A stretch of DNA of 53,548 bases from JAYWDA01 sp043747555 (GTDB lineage Bacteria > Bdellovibrionota > Bdellovibrionia > Bdellovibrionales > Bdellovibrionaceae): assembly GCA_043747555.1 (NCBI GenBank), contig JAYTOY010000022.1, positions 1 to 53,548 of the forward strand. Reading direction: 5' to 3'. Shown here one piece after another: positions 44,629 to 52,408 of the stretch. The notes beneath the pieces were generated by a model. It was not told where the DNA came from. It saw nothing but the letters and a program-made list of their open reading frames with translations, and searched no databases. Position 1 is the first letter of the stretch. Each line of letters begins with the position of its first letter. Both the position numbers and the translations under genes were made by a program.

Positions 44629-46506
44629 ATGGCAATACATGAACTGACCGACGAACAAATCCGTACCATGACTTTGGCCGAAAAGGACGAGTGGTGGCTT
44701 AAAAATGTCTACAAAGGCGACATGCCTCAACTGAATCTGAGGTCAGCTCTGACCGGTATGATCTTAGGTGGAGTCTTAAGCCTGACCAACCTTTATATCG
44801 GAATTAAAACAGGTTGGACACTAGGCGTGGGTATTTCCTCCGTCATCTTGTCTTTTGCTTTTTTTAAGCTCTTAGCAAAACTTAAAATCGGTCATGAAAT
44901 GACAATTTTAGAAAACAACGCTATGCAATCGATTGCGACCAGCGCGGGTTATATGACGGCACCTTTGATGGCATCTATGCCCGCTTATATGATGGTGACG
45001 GGTCAGGTTGTCCCGATGTGGCAGACCTTTTGGTGGATCATCGCACTTTCTCTTCTAGGTGTACTTTTCGCCTTTCCTTTAAAAAAGCGATTTATCAACG
45101 ACGAGCAAATGCCTTTTCCCGAAGGGCGCGCGGCTGGGATTGTTTTAGATAATTTGCACAGCGATACAGGCGACGGTTTTTTTAAGGCAAAGATTCTAAT
45201 GTGGGGCGCTGGTCTTTCAGCTTTGATCGAGACCTTGCGAAGCGAAGCGGTGCTAACAGCAGCTCGTTTGAAGTTTTTAAAACTTCCTGATTACTGGGAT
45301 GATTTTATTTATAGTTTTGCGACGCCCAAAATTTTAAATACGCCACTGAAAGATTTAACCATTCAAATGGACACTTCTATCGTGATGCTTGGCACTGGTG
45401 GATTAATGAATATGAAAACAGCGATGTCTTTGCTGTTAGGGGCTTTTATAAATTACTGGGTTTTAGCCCCCGTGATGATTCAGCAGGGAGCCATCGCAGG
45501 ACCTGGTTTTAAGAATATCACAATGTGGTCCTTATGGTGTGGGGCTTCAATGATGACGACGGCTTCCTTGTATTCATTCTTTTCAAAACCAAAAGTTCTC
45601 ATTGAATCTTTTAAAACTTTATTTCAAAAAAAATCTGAAAAGAAAAAAGACATCCTAGCTGATATCGAACTGCCGATGTGGATTTTTGTCGTTGGTATTC
45701 CAGTGATGGGCGCCATCACTGTGTATTTAGGACACGCTTGGTTCGGCGTTCACTACTGGCTAGGAATTTTAGCAGTGCCCCTTGTTTTTGTCTTTACGTT
45801 GATAGCAGTGACTTCCACCGGATTGACTGCAATCACCCCTGGTGGCGCTTTGGGAAAGCTGACACAAATTACTTTTTCAGTTGTTGCTCCTGGAAATATC
45901 TCGACTAATCTTATGACGGCAGGAATCACTTCTGAAGTTTCCTTGAATGCTAGTAATTTATTAATGGATATCAAGCCCGCCTACATGCTGGGTGGCAAAC
46001 CCCGCCATCAAGCCCTGGGACATATCTTAGGAGTTTTTGCCGGGTCGCTTGTTGCAGTCCCGGTTTTCTACGCGATTTTTCATAATGATATTTCTTTATT
46101 TACAACAGATAAGCTGCCACTTCCAGGGGCTGCTATTTGGAAAGGTGTTGCTGAAGTTTTAACCAAGGGGCTCAGCACCTTGCACCCGACAGCGCAAATC
46201 GCCGTTCTCGTCGGAGCGATCGTTGGAATCTTATGTGAATATATGGGCCAACGAACACGCGGACGCTTTCCTATTTCTGGCGTTGGATTAGGTTTAGCCT
46301 TTGTCCTTAGATTTTCAGATTCGTTAGCGATGTCGTTGGGAGCTTTATTCTTTTGGGTCTGCCGATTGAAATATAAAGATAAAGCCAGTGTTAGCTACCG
46401 GGCCCTAGTTGATAATCAAGAAACCTTGTGCGCTGGTGTGATTGCTGGCGGTTCAATTATTGGAATTATTTTGATACTTCTAGAAAACGTGGTCTTAAAT
46501 CACTAA
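44629..46506 (+). CDS. OPT-family oligopeptide transporter
   Basis: This 625-residue inner-membrane protein has about 14-16 hydrophobic helices. The family segments NLRSALTGMILGGVLSLTNLYIG, PFPEGRAAGIVL and GITSEVSLNASNLLMDIKPAYMLGGKPRHQALGH are recognisable. OPT/YSL proteins import oligopeptides or metal chelates with protons. Peptide uptake fits a predator and would feed the nearby amino-acid catabolism, but that link is inferred. The ribosome binding site is weak. The stop codon lies within a strong hairpin. Confidence 0.88.
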   Translation: MAIHELTDEQIRTMTLAEKDEWWLKNVYKGDMPQLNLRSALTGMILGGVLSLTNLYIGIKTGWTLGVGISSVILSFAFFKLLAKLKIGHEMTILENNAMQSIATSAGYMTAPLMASMPAYMMVTGQVVPMWQTFWWIIALSLLGVLFAFPLKKRFINDEQMPFPEGRAAGIVLDNLHSDTGDGFFKAKILMWGAGLSALIETLRSEAVLTAARLKFLKLPDYWDDFIYSFATPKILNTPLKDLTIQMDTSIVMLGTGGLMNMKTAMSLLLGAFINYWVLAPVMIQQGAIAGPGFKNITMWSLWCGASMMTTASLYSFFSKPKVLIESFKTLFQKKSEKKKDILADIELPMWIFVVGIPVMGAITVYLGHAWFGVHYWLGILAVPLVFVFTLIAVTSTGLTAITPGGALGKLTQITFSVVAPGNISTNLMTAGITSEVSLNASNLLMDIKPAYMLGGKPRHQALGHILGVFAGSLVAVPVFYAIFHNDISLFTTDKLPLPGAAIWKGVAEVLTKGLSTLHPTAQIAVLVGAIVGILCEYMGQRTRGRFPISGVGLGLAFVLRFSDSLAMSLGALFFWVCRLKYKDKASVSYRALVDNQETLCAGVIAGGSIIGIILILLENVVLNH

Positions 46507-46513
46507 GACCACG
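46488..46513. terminator. Strong hairpin between OPT gene and ohr (bidirectional terminator)
   Basis: CGTGGTCTTA (46488-46497) and TAAGACCACG (46504-46513) form a perfect 10-bp stem with the 6-base loop AATCAC. The OPT stop codon TAA is at 46504-46506, inside the stem. On the minus strand the stem is followed by TTTTCTAG, so it terminates ohr; on the plus strand the T-run is poor. Confidence 0.75.
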
Positions 46514-46531
46514 CAATTATGAAATCTTTAT

Positions 46532-46957
46532 TTAAACTAATTTTAACGTCACATCAATATTCCCACGAGTGGCGTTTGAATATGGACAAACTTTGTGAGC
46601 GTTATCGATCAACGTTTGAGCGGCCGCTTTATCCATTCCTGGCAAGGTGATCTGCAACTCGACTTCGATTAAATAACCATGCGGAACGGCTCCAAAGCCA
46701 ACCACACCAGTGACGCTAGCATCGGCTGGAACTTTCACTTTATCCCGGGCTCCTACGGCTTTCATGGCGCCTAAGAAACAACCTGAATATCCAGCTGCAA
46801 AAAGCTGTTCTGGGTTTGTTCCAGTATCGCCGCTTCCGCCCATCGCTTTTGGTGTCGTTAGCTTAACATCCAACACATTATCGTCGGAAATCGCACGACC
46901 TTCGCGGCCGCCTGTGGCTGTAGCCTTTGCTTTATAAATCACTTTCTCAATTTTCAT
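46532..46957 (-). CDS. ohr: Organic hydroperoxide resistance protein Ohr
   Basis: This 141-residue OsmC/Ohr-family thiol peroxidase detoxifies organic and fatty-acid hydroperoxides. The catalytic cysteines are C60 (GYSGCFLGAM) and C124 (HKVCPYSNATRGNI), with GGREGRA near residue 17-21 supplying the conserved Arg. The VCPYSNATRGNI C-terminus is diagnostic of Ohr rather than OsmC. No OhrR regulator is adjacent. A terminator lies 19 bases after its stop codon. Confidence 0.95.
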   Translation of the reverse strand: MKIEKVIYKAKATATGGREGRAISDDNVLDVKLTTPKAMGGSGDTGTNPEQLFAAGYSGCFLGAMKAVGARDKVKVPADASVTGVVGFGAVPHGYLIEVELQITLPGMDKAAAQTLIDNAHKVCPYSNATRGNIDVTLKLV

Positions 46958-46975
46958 CAGAGACTCCTTTAAGGT

Positions 46976-47773
46976 TTAAAATACGAATCCTAATTTAGCA
47001 GTGTATCGATCAGCTTCAAAAGCCTTCGAATACTCAAGCCCTAATGACAATAGCAACAGATGAACATTCACGCCGGCTAGAATTTGCGTCGTATTTAAAT
47101 TTGCATCTAAAGACGAAGTTCCTGTCGGAAACGATGTTCCAAAAAAATTACCTGTCCCTGAATAATTTAAAGTGTCTTTGGCTTGCAAATATCCCACACC
47201 TAAATAGGGTTCAACAATGGGAAGACTTGGGCTGACTAAAATTTGTAACCCTGTCACCGTGTTTTTATTTTCAACATTTCCGGTCACTAACGGCGTCGTT
47301 TGTGTAAAGTTTAATTTTGAAGACGACGCAAAAGCACGAAAGGCCAAGTTAAATGGAATTACAATGAGGGACTCATCTAAGGTGTATTTTAAAGCCGCTG
47401 AAGATCCTTGAAAATCGACCCCATTAGAGCCGATTTTAGGAGTGTAAATAAATTCTCCCGTAAAACCCAGCGGGATACTGACGGCCAGTAAAACACCGCC
47501 ATGATAAAGATTCGGCAAAGAATCCGATGAGGACGAAGATTTTACGATCTTATCCGTATTGGGACTTGGGTTTTGCCCGCCCACTAAAGCCAGCTCAAGA
47601 CCGAAAATTTTTCCCAAAGTGGCTGCCCCCATCACCGAGGTGTGAGCTGTATTGGAGGAAAATTCTTTACTCATCGTTTCCATATCGCTCTGTGAAACGG
47701 CGCTAAAACTAGTCGCTGCCTGAGCACCGAAATACATAAAACAAGACAAAGCAAAAATCAGTTTTTGAAACAT
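46976..47773 (-). CDS. Predicted outer-membrane beta-barrel protein
   Basis: This 265-residue protein has a signal peptide (cleavage near AQAA, residues 17-20), repeated amphipathic beta strands with Ser/Thr/Asn-rich loops, and a C-terminal YTAKLGFVF with terminal Phe, as in Bam substrates. I do not recognise a closer family. It lies 37 bases downstream of the parvulin gene and 18 before ohr, with AGGGGAT as ribosome binding site, so it may be part of a higA-ppiC transcript. Confidence 0.72.
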   Translation of the reverse strand: MFQKLIFALSCFMYFGAQAATSFSAVSQSDMETMSKEFSSNTAHTSVMGAATLGKIFGLELALVGGQNPSPNTDKIVKSSSSSDSLPNLYHGGVLLAVSIPLGFTGEFIYTPKIGSNGVDFQGSSAALKYTLDESLIVIPFNLAFRAFASSSKLNFTQTTPLVTGNVENKNTVTGLQILVSPSLPIVEPYLGVGYLQAKDTLNYSGTGNFFGTSFPTGTSSLDANLNTTQILAGVNVHLLLLSLGLEYSKAFEADRYTAKLGFVF

Positions 47774-47810
47774 GGGATCCCCTGTGTAAGGTTAAAAGAT
47801 ATTTGTAAGA

Positions 47811-48080
47811 TTAGCTTAATCTTTTGATGAAGTGATAGCCAAAAGGTGTTCTGACAACAGACGACAGCTCCCCGGGCTTTAAAAGTTGTGCAGCGACAGC
47901 AAAAGTCGGGTCCAGTCTTCGAAGATCAATAAGACCCAGGCTGCCCCCCTGGCTTGAGGATGGGCATTTGGAAAACTGGCGAGCGAGTGTCTCAAAAGCT
48001 ACGCCTTCGTTCAGTTTTTTTTGTACATCATCAGCTTCGTACTGATGCGCAACAAGAATATGAGCTAATGCGAGCTTCAG
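47811..48080 (-). CDS. ppiC: Parvulin-type peptidyl-prolyl isomerase PpiC, CTG start
   Basis: This is an 89-residue single-domain parvulin. The translated frame begins (M)KLALAHILVAHQYEADD, continues LARQFSKCPSSSQGGSLG and ends RTPFGYHFIKRLS, matching the E. coli PpiC pattern of HILV, a Cys before PS...GG.LG, and FGYH. No ATG, GTG or TTG precedes the domain in frame, and TAA lies two codons upstream, so the only fitting start is CTG at 48080-48078. It overlaps the HigA stop as CTGA and has AAGG seven bases upstream. The product length equals the family norm. It is cytoplasmic (no signal peptide). Confidence 0.85.
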   Translation of the reverse strand: MKLALAHILVAHQYEADDVQKKLNEGVAFETLARQFSKCPSSSQGGSLGLIDLRRLDPTFAVAAQLLKPGELSSVVRTPFGYHFIKRLS

Positions 48081-48343
48081 GCTTTAGCCTTCATGCGTTT
48101 TTCTGCCTCAAAAATATCCACTTTATTTTGAGCACTTAACCAAAACTCAGGGGTTGTTTTCGTTAATTTGGATAACTTAATGGCCATCATCGGCGAAATT
48201 GACTGTCGGCCATTCACAATTCGGTTAACGACCTTAATATCGCAACCTAGCATATCTGCCACTTGTTTTTGAGTCCATCCCTGGGGTGATATAAATTTTG
48301 AATCCAAGATTTCTCCGGGTACCGTCGGTTTCTTAGCCGCCAT
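48077..48343 (-). CDS. higA: HigA-family HTH protein (antitoxin-like), no toxin partner
   Basis: This 88-residue XRE/VapI-type helix-turn-helix protein resembles HigA antitoxins: GEILDSKFISPQGWTQKQVADMLGCD, then VNRIVNGRQSISPMMAIKLSKLTKT and TPEFWLSAQNKVDI. The start has AGGAG five bases upstream. HigB would normally be directly upstream or downstream, but the upstream side is a 113-base gap to a divergent ABC-F gene and downstream is the parvulin gene. It may therefore be an orphan regulator, perhaps acting at the inverted repeat in the gap. Confidence 0.88.
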   Translation of the reverse strand: MAAKKPTVPGEILDSKFISPQGWTQKQVADMLGCDIKVVNRIVNGRQSISPMMAIKLSKLTKTTPEFWLSAQNKVDIFEAEKRMKAKA

Positions 48344-48421
48344 CTTTTCTCCTACGAAACTTAGTTTGGTGTCTAATATAAAAATATCTGATACTGTTGA
48401 AAATTGAAACCATTAGAAAAT

Positions 48422-48441
48422 TTATGACTTTAATGTCATAA
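48422..48441. promoter_or_regulatory. Inverted repeat between higA and ABC-F gene
   Basis: TTATGAC and GTCATAA are perfect 7-base arms around TTTAAT, 15 bases before the ABC-F start. It could be an operator (for example for the HigA-like protein) or a leader hairpin in the ABC-F transcript. Confidence 0.5.
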
Positions 48442-48456
48442 CTCACAAGGATATTG

Positions 48457-50091
48457 ATGATTCATCTATCTAACATTTCGAAACAGTATGGCAGTAAAAT
48501 TCTTTACCGGAATGGCTCATTCCAAATCAATGCAGGTGAAAAAATTGGTCTTGTCGGCCCTAACGGCGCAGGCAAAACGACAATTTTTCGAATTATCACT
48601 GGAGAAGAAGGTTTTGACCAAGGGCAATTGTCTAAATCAGAACGCACAGTGATCGGATACTTTTCACAAAATATCGAAGAAATGGGCGGTCGCACAGCCC
48701 TTGAAGAAGTGAAGTCAGCGGCCGGCCGTGTGCCTGAACTTCAAATCCAGTTGCAAGCGCTTGAACAAAAATTATCTGAAGAGCTCCCTGAAGAGGCCAT
48801 GACTAAAGTTCTTGAACAGTACGGCGAACTGCAAGCGGAATTCGAAAGCCTGGGTGGTTATGATTTAGAAAATCGCGCGGCTGAAATTCTTACGGGACTT
48901 GGCATTGGTCCTGAAGATTACCATCGCCCCACAGAAAGTTTTAGCGGTGGTTGGAAAATGCGAATCGCCCTCGCAAAAATTTTAGTCCTCAATCCGCAAG
49001 TTTTATTAATGGATGAGCCGACCAACCATCTCGATTTGGAATCAATCATTTGGCTGGAACAATGGATGGTGGAATTTAAAGGTTCCTTATTAATGACAAG
49101 CCATGACCGCGAATTTATGAATCGCATCGTCACAAAAATTGTCGAAGTCGCTCATCAATCCATCACCGTCTATTCTGGAAATTACGATTTCTATGATCGA
49201 GAACGCCAAATTCGAAAAGAGCAATTGGTCGCTGCCGCTCGCAGACAAGATGATATGCTAGCCAAAGAAGAAGAATTTATTGCCAGGTTTGCGGCGCGAG
49301 CGTCCCACGCCGCGCAAGTGCAATCTCGGGTTAAAAAATTAGAAAAAATTGAGCGTATTGAGATTCCTATCGAAGAAAAAGCAGTTCAGTTTGAGTGGCC
49401 CGTCCCCCCGCGCGGAGGTGATGAAGTGGTTAAAATTGAAAATCTTGGAAAGACTTGGAAAACCAGCGAAGGCCGTGAAAAATTAGTTTTTAAAAAAGCT
49501 AATGCACTTGTAAAACGGCAAGACCGCGTCGCCGTAGTTGGCGTTAACGGCGCCGGCAAGTCGACACTTCTAAAAATTATCACAGGCCAAGCCGAAGCCA
49601 CAGAAGGAAAATTTAATGTTGGCGCCAGCATTGACGTTGGCTACTTCAGTCAAAACTCATTAGATGTTCTAGATCCGAAAATGACTGTGATGGAAGAAGT
49701 TCACAGTCGCATTCCTAATTCATCTGTCGGATCAGTTCGTAGCCTTTTAGGCGCCATGAAGTTTTCTGGTGACGATGTTGATAAAAAAATCTCGATTCTT
49801 TCAGGGGGTGAAAAAAGCCGGGTTGTTTTAGCGACTATTTTAGCTCGCCCAGTGAATTTTTTAGTTCTTGATGAACCAACAAACCATCTTGATATCACGT
49901 CGCGCGAAATTTTGCTGGAAGCCATCAAAAACTTCCCGGGGACCGTTATGATTGTTAGCCATGATCGACATTTCTTAAGAGCCATCACGACAAAAGTATT
50001 TGAACTTGATCGACATCAGCTTCTAGTCACCGAAGGAACCTGGGATTATTACCTGGAAAAGAAAAGATCCACGATGCTTCTAGGAGGCTAG
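48457..50091 (+). CDS. ABC-F family ATPase
   Basis: This 544-residue soluble protein has two tandem ABC domains and no membrane part. Domain 1 has GPNGAGKTT, SGGWKMRIALAKIL and LLMDEPTNHLDLESI; domain 2 has GVNGAGKST, LSGGEKSRVVLATIL and LVLDEPTNHLDITS. The linker (about 235-310) is the P-site tRNA interaction motif region typical of ABC-F translation factors (EttA, Uup, YbiT, YheS). The ATG at 48457, one codon after a TTG, has AAGG seven bases upstream. It probably acts on the ribosome; the subfamily is not resolved (YbiT/YheS-like). Confidence 0.93.
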   Translation: MIHLSNISKQYGSKILYRNGSFQINAGEKIGLVGPNGAGKTTIFRIITGEEGFDQGQLSKSERTVIGYFSQNIEEMGGRTALEEVKSAAGRVPELQIQLQALEQKLSEELPEEAMTKVLEQYGELQAEFESLGGYDLENRAAEILTGLGIGPEDYHRPTESFSGGWKMRIALAKILVLNPQVLLMDEPTNHLDLESIIWLEQWMVEFKGSLLMTSHDREFMNRIVTKIVEVAHQSITVYSGNYDFYDRERQIRKEQLVAAARRQDDMLAKEEEFIARFAARASHAAQVQSRVKKLEKIERIEIPIEEKAVQFEWPVPPRGGDEVVKIENLGKTWKTSEGREKLVFKKANALVKRQDRVAVVGVNGAGKSTLLKIITGQAEATEGKFNVGASIDVGYFSQNSLDVLDPKMTVMEEVHSRIPNSSVGSVRSLLGAMKFSGDDVDKKISILSGGEKSRVVLATILARPVNFLVLDEPTNHLDITSREILLEAIKNFPGTVMIVSHDRHFLRAITTKVFELDRHQLLVTEGTWDYYLEKKRSTMLLGG

Positions 50092-50095
50092 CTCA

Positions 50096-50158
50096 GACCT
50101 TAGCCCCGGTTATTTCGTCCCTTTAGAGTCATGCCATTTTCACCGATAGGGTAAGGTC
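50096..50158 (+). ncRNA. Foldable leader upstream of the diguanylate cyclase gene
   Basis: Starting 5 bases after the ABC-F stop, GACCTTA (50096-50102) pairs with TAAGGTC (50152-50158), CCC (50104-50106) with GGG (50149-50151), and CGGT (50107-50110) with ACCG (50142-50145), leaving a G bulge and an ATA bulge around a 31-base apical region. It ends 8 bases before the GGAGG of the GGDEF gene. No T-run follows, so it is not a simple terminator. It does not match the c-di-GMP riboswitch core I know. It is a candidate regulatory leader; folding is by eye only. Confidence 0.4.
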
Positions 50159-50174
50159 AAACTTCGGAGGCCCG

Positions 50175-51281
50175 TTGAACACTTGGCTTAAAAAGCTCTT
50201 CGAACAATTAGAAGTCGATTGGAAATCTTCGGGGTCATCGCAAGAGCATGGTCCCCAGATTCCGGACGACCGCGCAACTTTATTATTTATCTTAGATACT
50301 TATAATAAATATTTACTGGACATCGATGGGCATCCGATTCGTAAGGTTCGTGAAAACTTGGACGACTTCTCGAAGCTACTTTTAAAAACTCCGGAATCTG
50401 ATATCGGCGATGTCCTTTTTAAATTGCGCCAATATTTATCTAGCTACCGAATTGACGAATACAGCTTTATTCAAAAAACCTTTGATGATTTTAAATCTAT
50501 TATCTGGGATTTTGCTGATCAGTTGGGTGAAGACCTTGTGATAGACAAAGTCAAAGATCGGGAAGTCTCTGAAAACTTAGATCAGTTGCGGGAAGCTGTT
50601 GAATCTAATTCAATACATATTCTAAAATCAAAAGCTCGTGAATTTATTGATTACTATGTTGAAGTTCAAAATCAACGTGACGATCGTCGAAGTAAGCGCT
50701 TGATCCGCGCGAAGAAGAATTTGCAAGTCGTAAAAAAGAAGTTAGTTGAAGCTCACCATAATATGCGAGTTGATCATTTAACAAAAGCTTACAATCGCCA
50801 AAGCTTTGATGAACAATTAAAAAATCATCACCGAATGCATGCCATTTCTAAGGCCCCAGTTTGTCTAATTTCTTTAGATATCGATTTTTTTAAAAAGATC
50901 AACGATGCCTATGGGCATGATATTGGCGATTTTGTCCTTAAAGAGACGGTGGTTCTTTTACAAGAGGTCTTTCACCGCAAAGAAGATTTCGTTGCTCGCG
51001 TTGGCGGAGAAGAATTTGCCATCCTATTACCAGAGTATCGCATCGAGGATGCCGTAAGAATGGCCGAAGAAGCCATGGCAAAGATTCGCCAAGAAGTCTT
51101 TATCCAAGGCGAGCTCGAGATCAAATTTACGGTCTCTATGGGCATTGCCCAACTTTTTAACAGTGAAACAGTTGAACAGTGGTTAAAGCGAGCTGACCAA
51201 GCTCTGTATCATTCTAAGAATACCGGTCGCAATAAATACACCCTTGCCACGGACCCCGGAAAGATTCAAAGCGTAGCCTGA
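50175..51281 (+). CDS. GGDEF-domain diguanylate cyclase
   Basis: This 368-residue cytoplasmic protein starts with TTG, four bases after GGAGG. Residues 1-190 are helical with a charged coiled coil (about 155-195) and match no domain I recognise. The GGDEF domain begins at VDHLTKAYNRQSF and carries DIDFFKKINDAYGHDIGD and the intact active-site VGGEEFAILL. An inhibitory I-site RxxD (RKED) sits exactly five residues before GGEEF. It should make c-di-GMP from two GTP and be product-inhibited. C-di-GMP could act on the PilZ protein in the Glt-like cluster. Confidence 0.92.
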   Translation: MNTWLKKLFEQLEVDWKSSGSSQEHGPQIPDDRATLLFILDTYNKYLLDIDGHPIRKVRENLDDFSKLLLKTPESDIGDVLFKLRQYLSSYRIDEYSFIQKTFDDFKSIIWDFADQLGEDLVIDKVKDREVSENLDQLREAVESNSIHILKSKAREFIDYYVEVQNQRDDRRSKRLIRAKKNLQVVKKKLVEAHHNMRVDHLTKAYNRQSFDEQLKNHHRMHAISKAPVCLISLDIDFFKKINDAYGHDIGDFVLKETVVLLQEVFHRKEDFVARVGGEEFAILLPEYRIEDAVRMAEEAMAKIRQEVFIQGELEIKFTVSMGIAQLFNSETVEQWLKRADQALYHSKNTGRNKYTLATDPGKIQSVA

Positions 51282-51321
51282 TCCTAAGAAGTGTCGCAGA
51301 AGTATCACTGTTACGGAATCA

Positions 51322-51335
51322 TAGACACCTGTCTA
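51322..51335. promoter_or_regulatory. TAGACA-CC-TGTCTA palindrome upstream of RHS-like gene
   Basis: A perfect 6+6 inverted repeat with a 2-base spacer lies in the 161-base gap before the RHS-like gene. The half-site TAGACAC recurs at 51361-51367, and the words AATCATAG(A/T)GAC-like appear at 51317 and 51339. This looks like a cluster of operator sites. The rest of the gap shows nothing else. Confidence 0.4.
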
Positions 51336-51442
51336 AAGAATCATAGTGACCACCAATCCTTAGACACTCTTCGAAAAGTGACAGCTGAAATCAATTCTAA
51401 AGCACCCGCGACTTGGTCCCTTCTTTGCTTTCTTACAAGGTC

Positions 51443-52408
51443 ATGAAAGCAATCAATCTTACACTTAAGCTTATTTTCTTAGGCCTAACATCAACAGCCC
51501 TTGCCGATGTGAACCTTCAACAAGCCTCCTATTACAAGACATGGACTGACTTCACAGTTGAAAGCAAAAATATACGATACTCGTTTCAACGCACCTATCG
51601 TAGCCGATCCATCCATCAAGGAATTCTTGGTTTTGGCTGGTGCACTGATTTTGATAAAAAACTGGATCTTCGAAAAACCGGCGAAATTATATTAATAGAT
51701 TGCCAGGAAGAGAGAAGTTTACTTTTCAAAAAAACCACCAAAGATTATGTTTCAAATACAAATTTTAAAGACAAAATCGTCTTTCAAAATGGACATTTTC
51801 AAAGGCAAAAGGGTCTGATCAAACAAATCTTCGATGCTGAAGGAAGATTGATCGAACTCAGATATTTCAAATGGCCGCTAGAAATCTTCTACGGCTCTAA
51901 CCAACAAATTAATAAAATTAAAATCAATAATGATCAAATTATTGACCTGAAGTTCACTCCAAAGGATGGAGATTCGCTCACAGTGATGGCGCCAGGGAAG
52001 GCTGCCCTTGTTTACCACCTTAAAGATAAAGATTTAATTTCAGTGTCCGGTGGCAGCGGAATAAAAACAAATTATAATTATAATTCATTCCATAATTTAA
52101 TTCGTATTGGACAGGGATCTAAAACGATTGAACGCATGACTTATGAAAATAGTAAAGATTGGCTGATCGAGACTTCGACGGACTCGGCCTGCAAACAGAC
52201 ATATATTTATCAAACTGACGTAAAAAAACCTTTGCTGTTTAAAACAATAGTTCAAAAGATTTGTCAGGGTGAGCTGCAAGATGAAACACAGTGGACCTTT
52301 GAATTACAAAAAACCTTTGGCTCTAGTTACCGCATTTCTAGAATATTTTCGAGATCTCAGAATCTAAGTTCTCGCCTGGCCCTTAAAAATGGAGCGACTG
52401 ATGAATAA
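51443..52408 (+). CDS. Secreted RHS/YD-repeat-like protein
   Basis: This is a 321-residue protein when started at the ATG 51443, giving a signal peptide (MKAINLTLKLIFLGLTSTALAD). A TTG ten codons earlier (51413) would be the alternative, neither having a perfect ribosome binding site. The N-terminal part resembles the RHS/DUF6531 start (FQRTYRSRSIHQGILGFGWCTDFDKKL). It is followed by beta strands of YD-repeat style (KQIFDAEGRLIELRY; NYNYNSFHNLIRIGQG). It lacks the large RHS shell and any toxin domain. Its end overlaps the subtilase start by 8 bases, so the two are coupled. Confidence 0.7.
   Translation: MKAINLTLKLIFLGLTSTALADVNLQQASYYKTWTDFTVESKNIRYSFQRTYRSRSIHQGILGFGWCTDFDKKLDLRKTGEIILIDCQEERSLLFKKTTKDYVSNTNFKDKIVFQNGHFQRQKGLIKQIFDAEGRLIELRYFKWPLEIFYGSNQQINKIKINNDQIIDLKFTPKDGDSLTVMAPGKAALVYHLKDKDLISVSGGSGIKTNYNYNSFHNLIRIGQGSKTIERMTYENSKDWLIETSTDSACKQTYIYQTDVKKPLLFKTIVQKICQGELQDETQWTFELQKTFGSSYRISRIFSRSQNLSSRLALKNGATDE

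Noticed and set aside
47954..48139. Plus-strand 61-residue ORF opposite higA/ppiC
   Set aside because: It is a shadow of the parvulin gene on the other strand; it has no ribosome binding site.
48077..48343. A full HigBA toxin-antitoxin module
   Set aside because: No RelE/HigB-like toxin frame lies on either side; the neighbours are a parvulin and an ABC-F gene.
50096..50158. A c-di-GMP (GEMM) riboswitch before the GGDEF gene
   Set aside because: The conserved core elements and tetraloop-receptor arrangement are not recognisable; only a generic long-range stem is seen.
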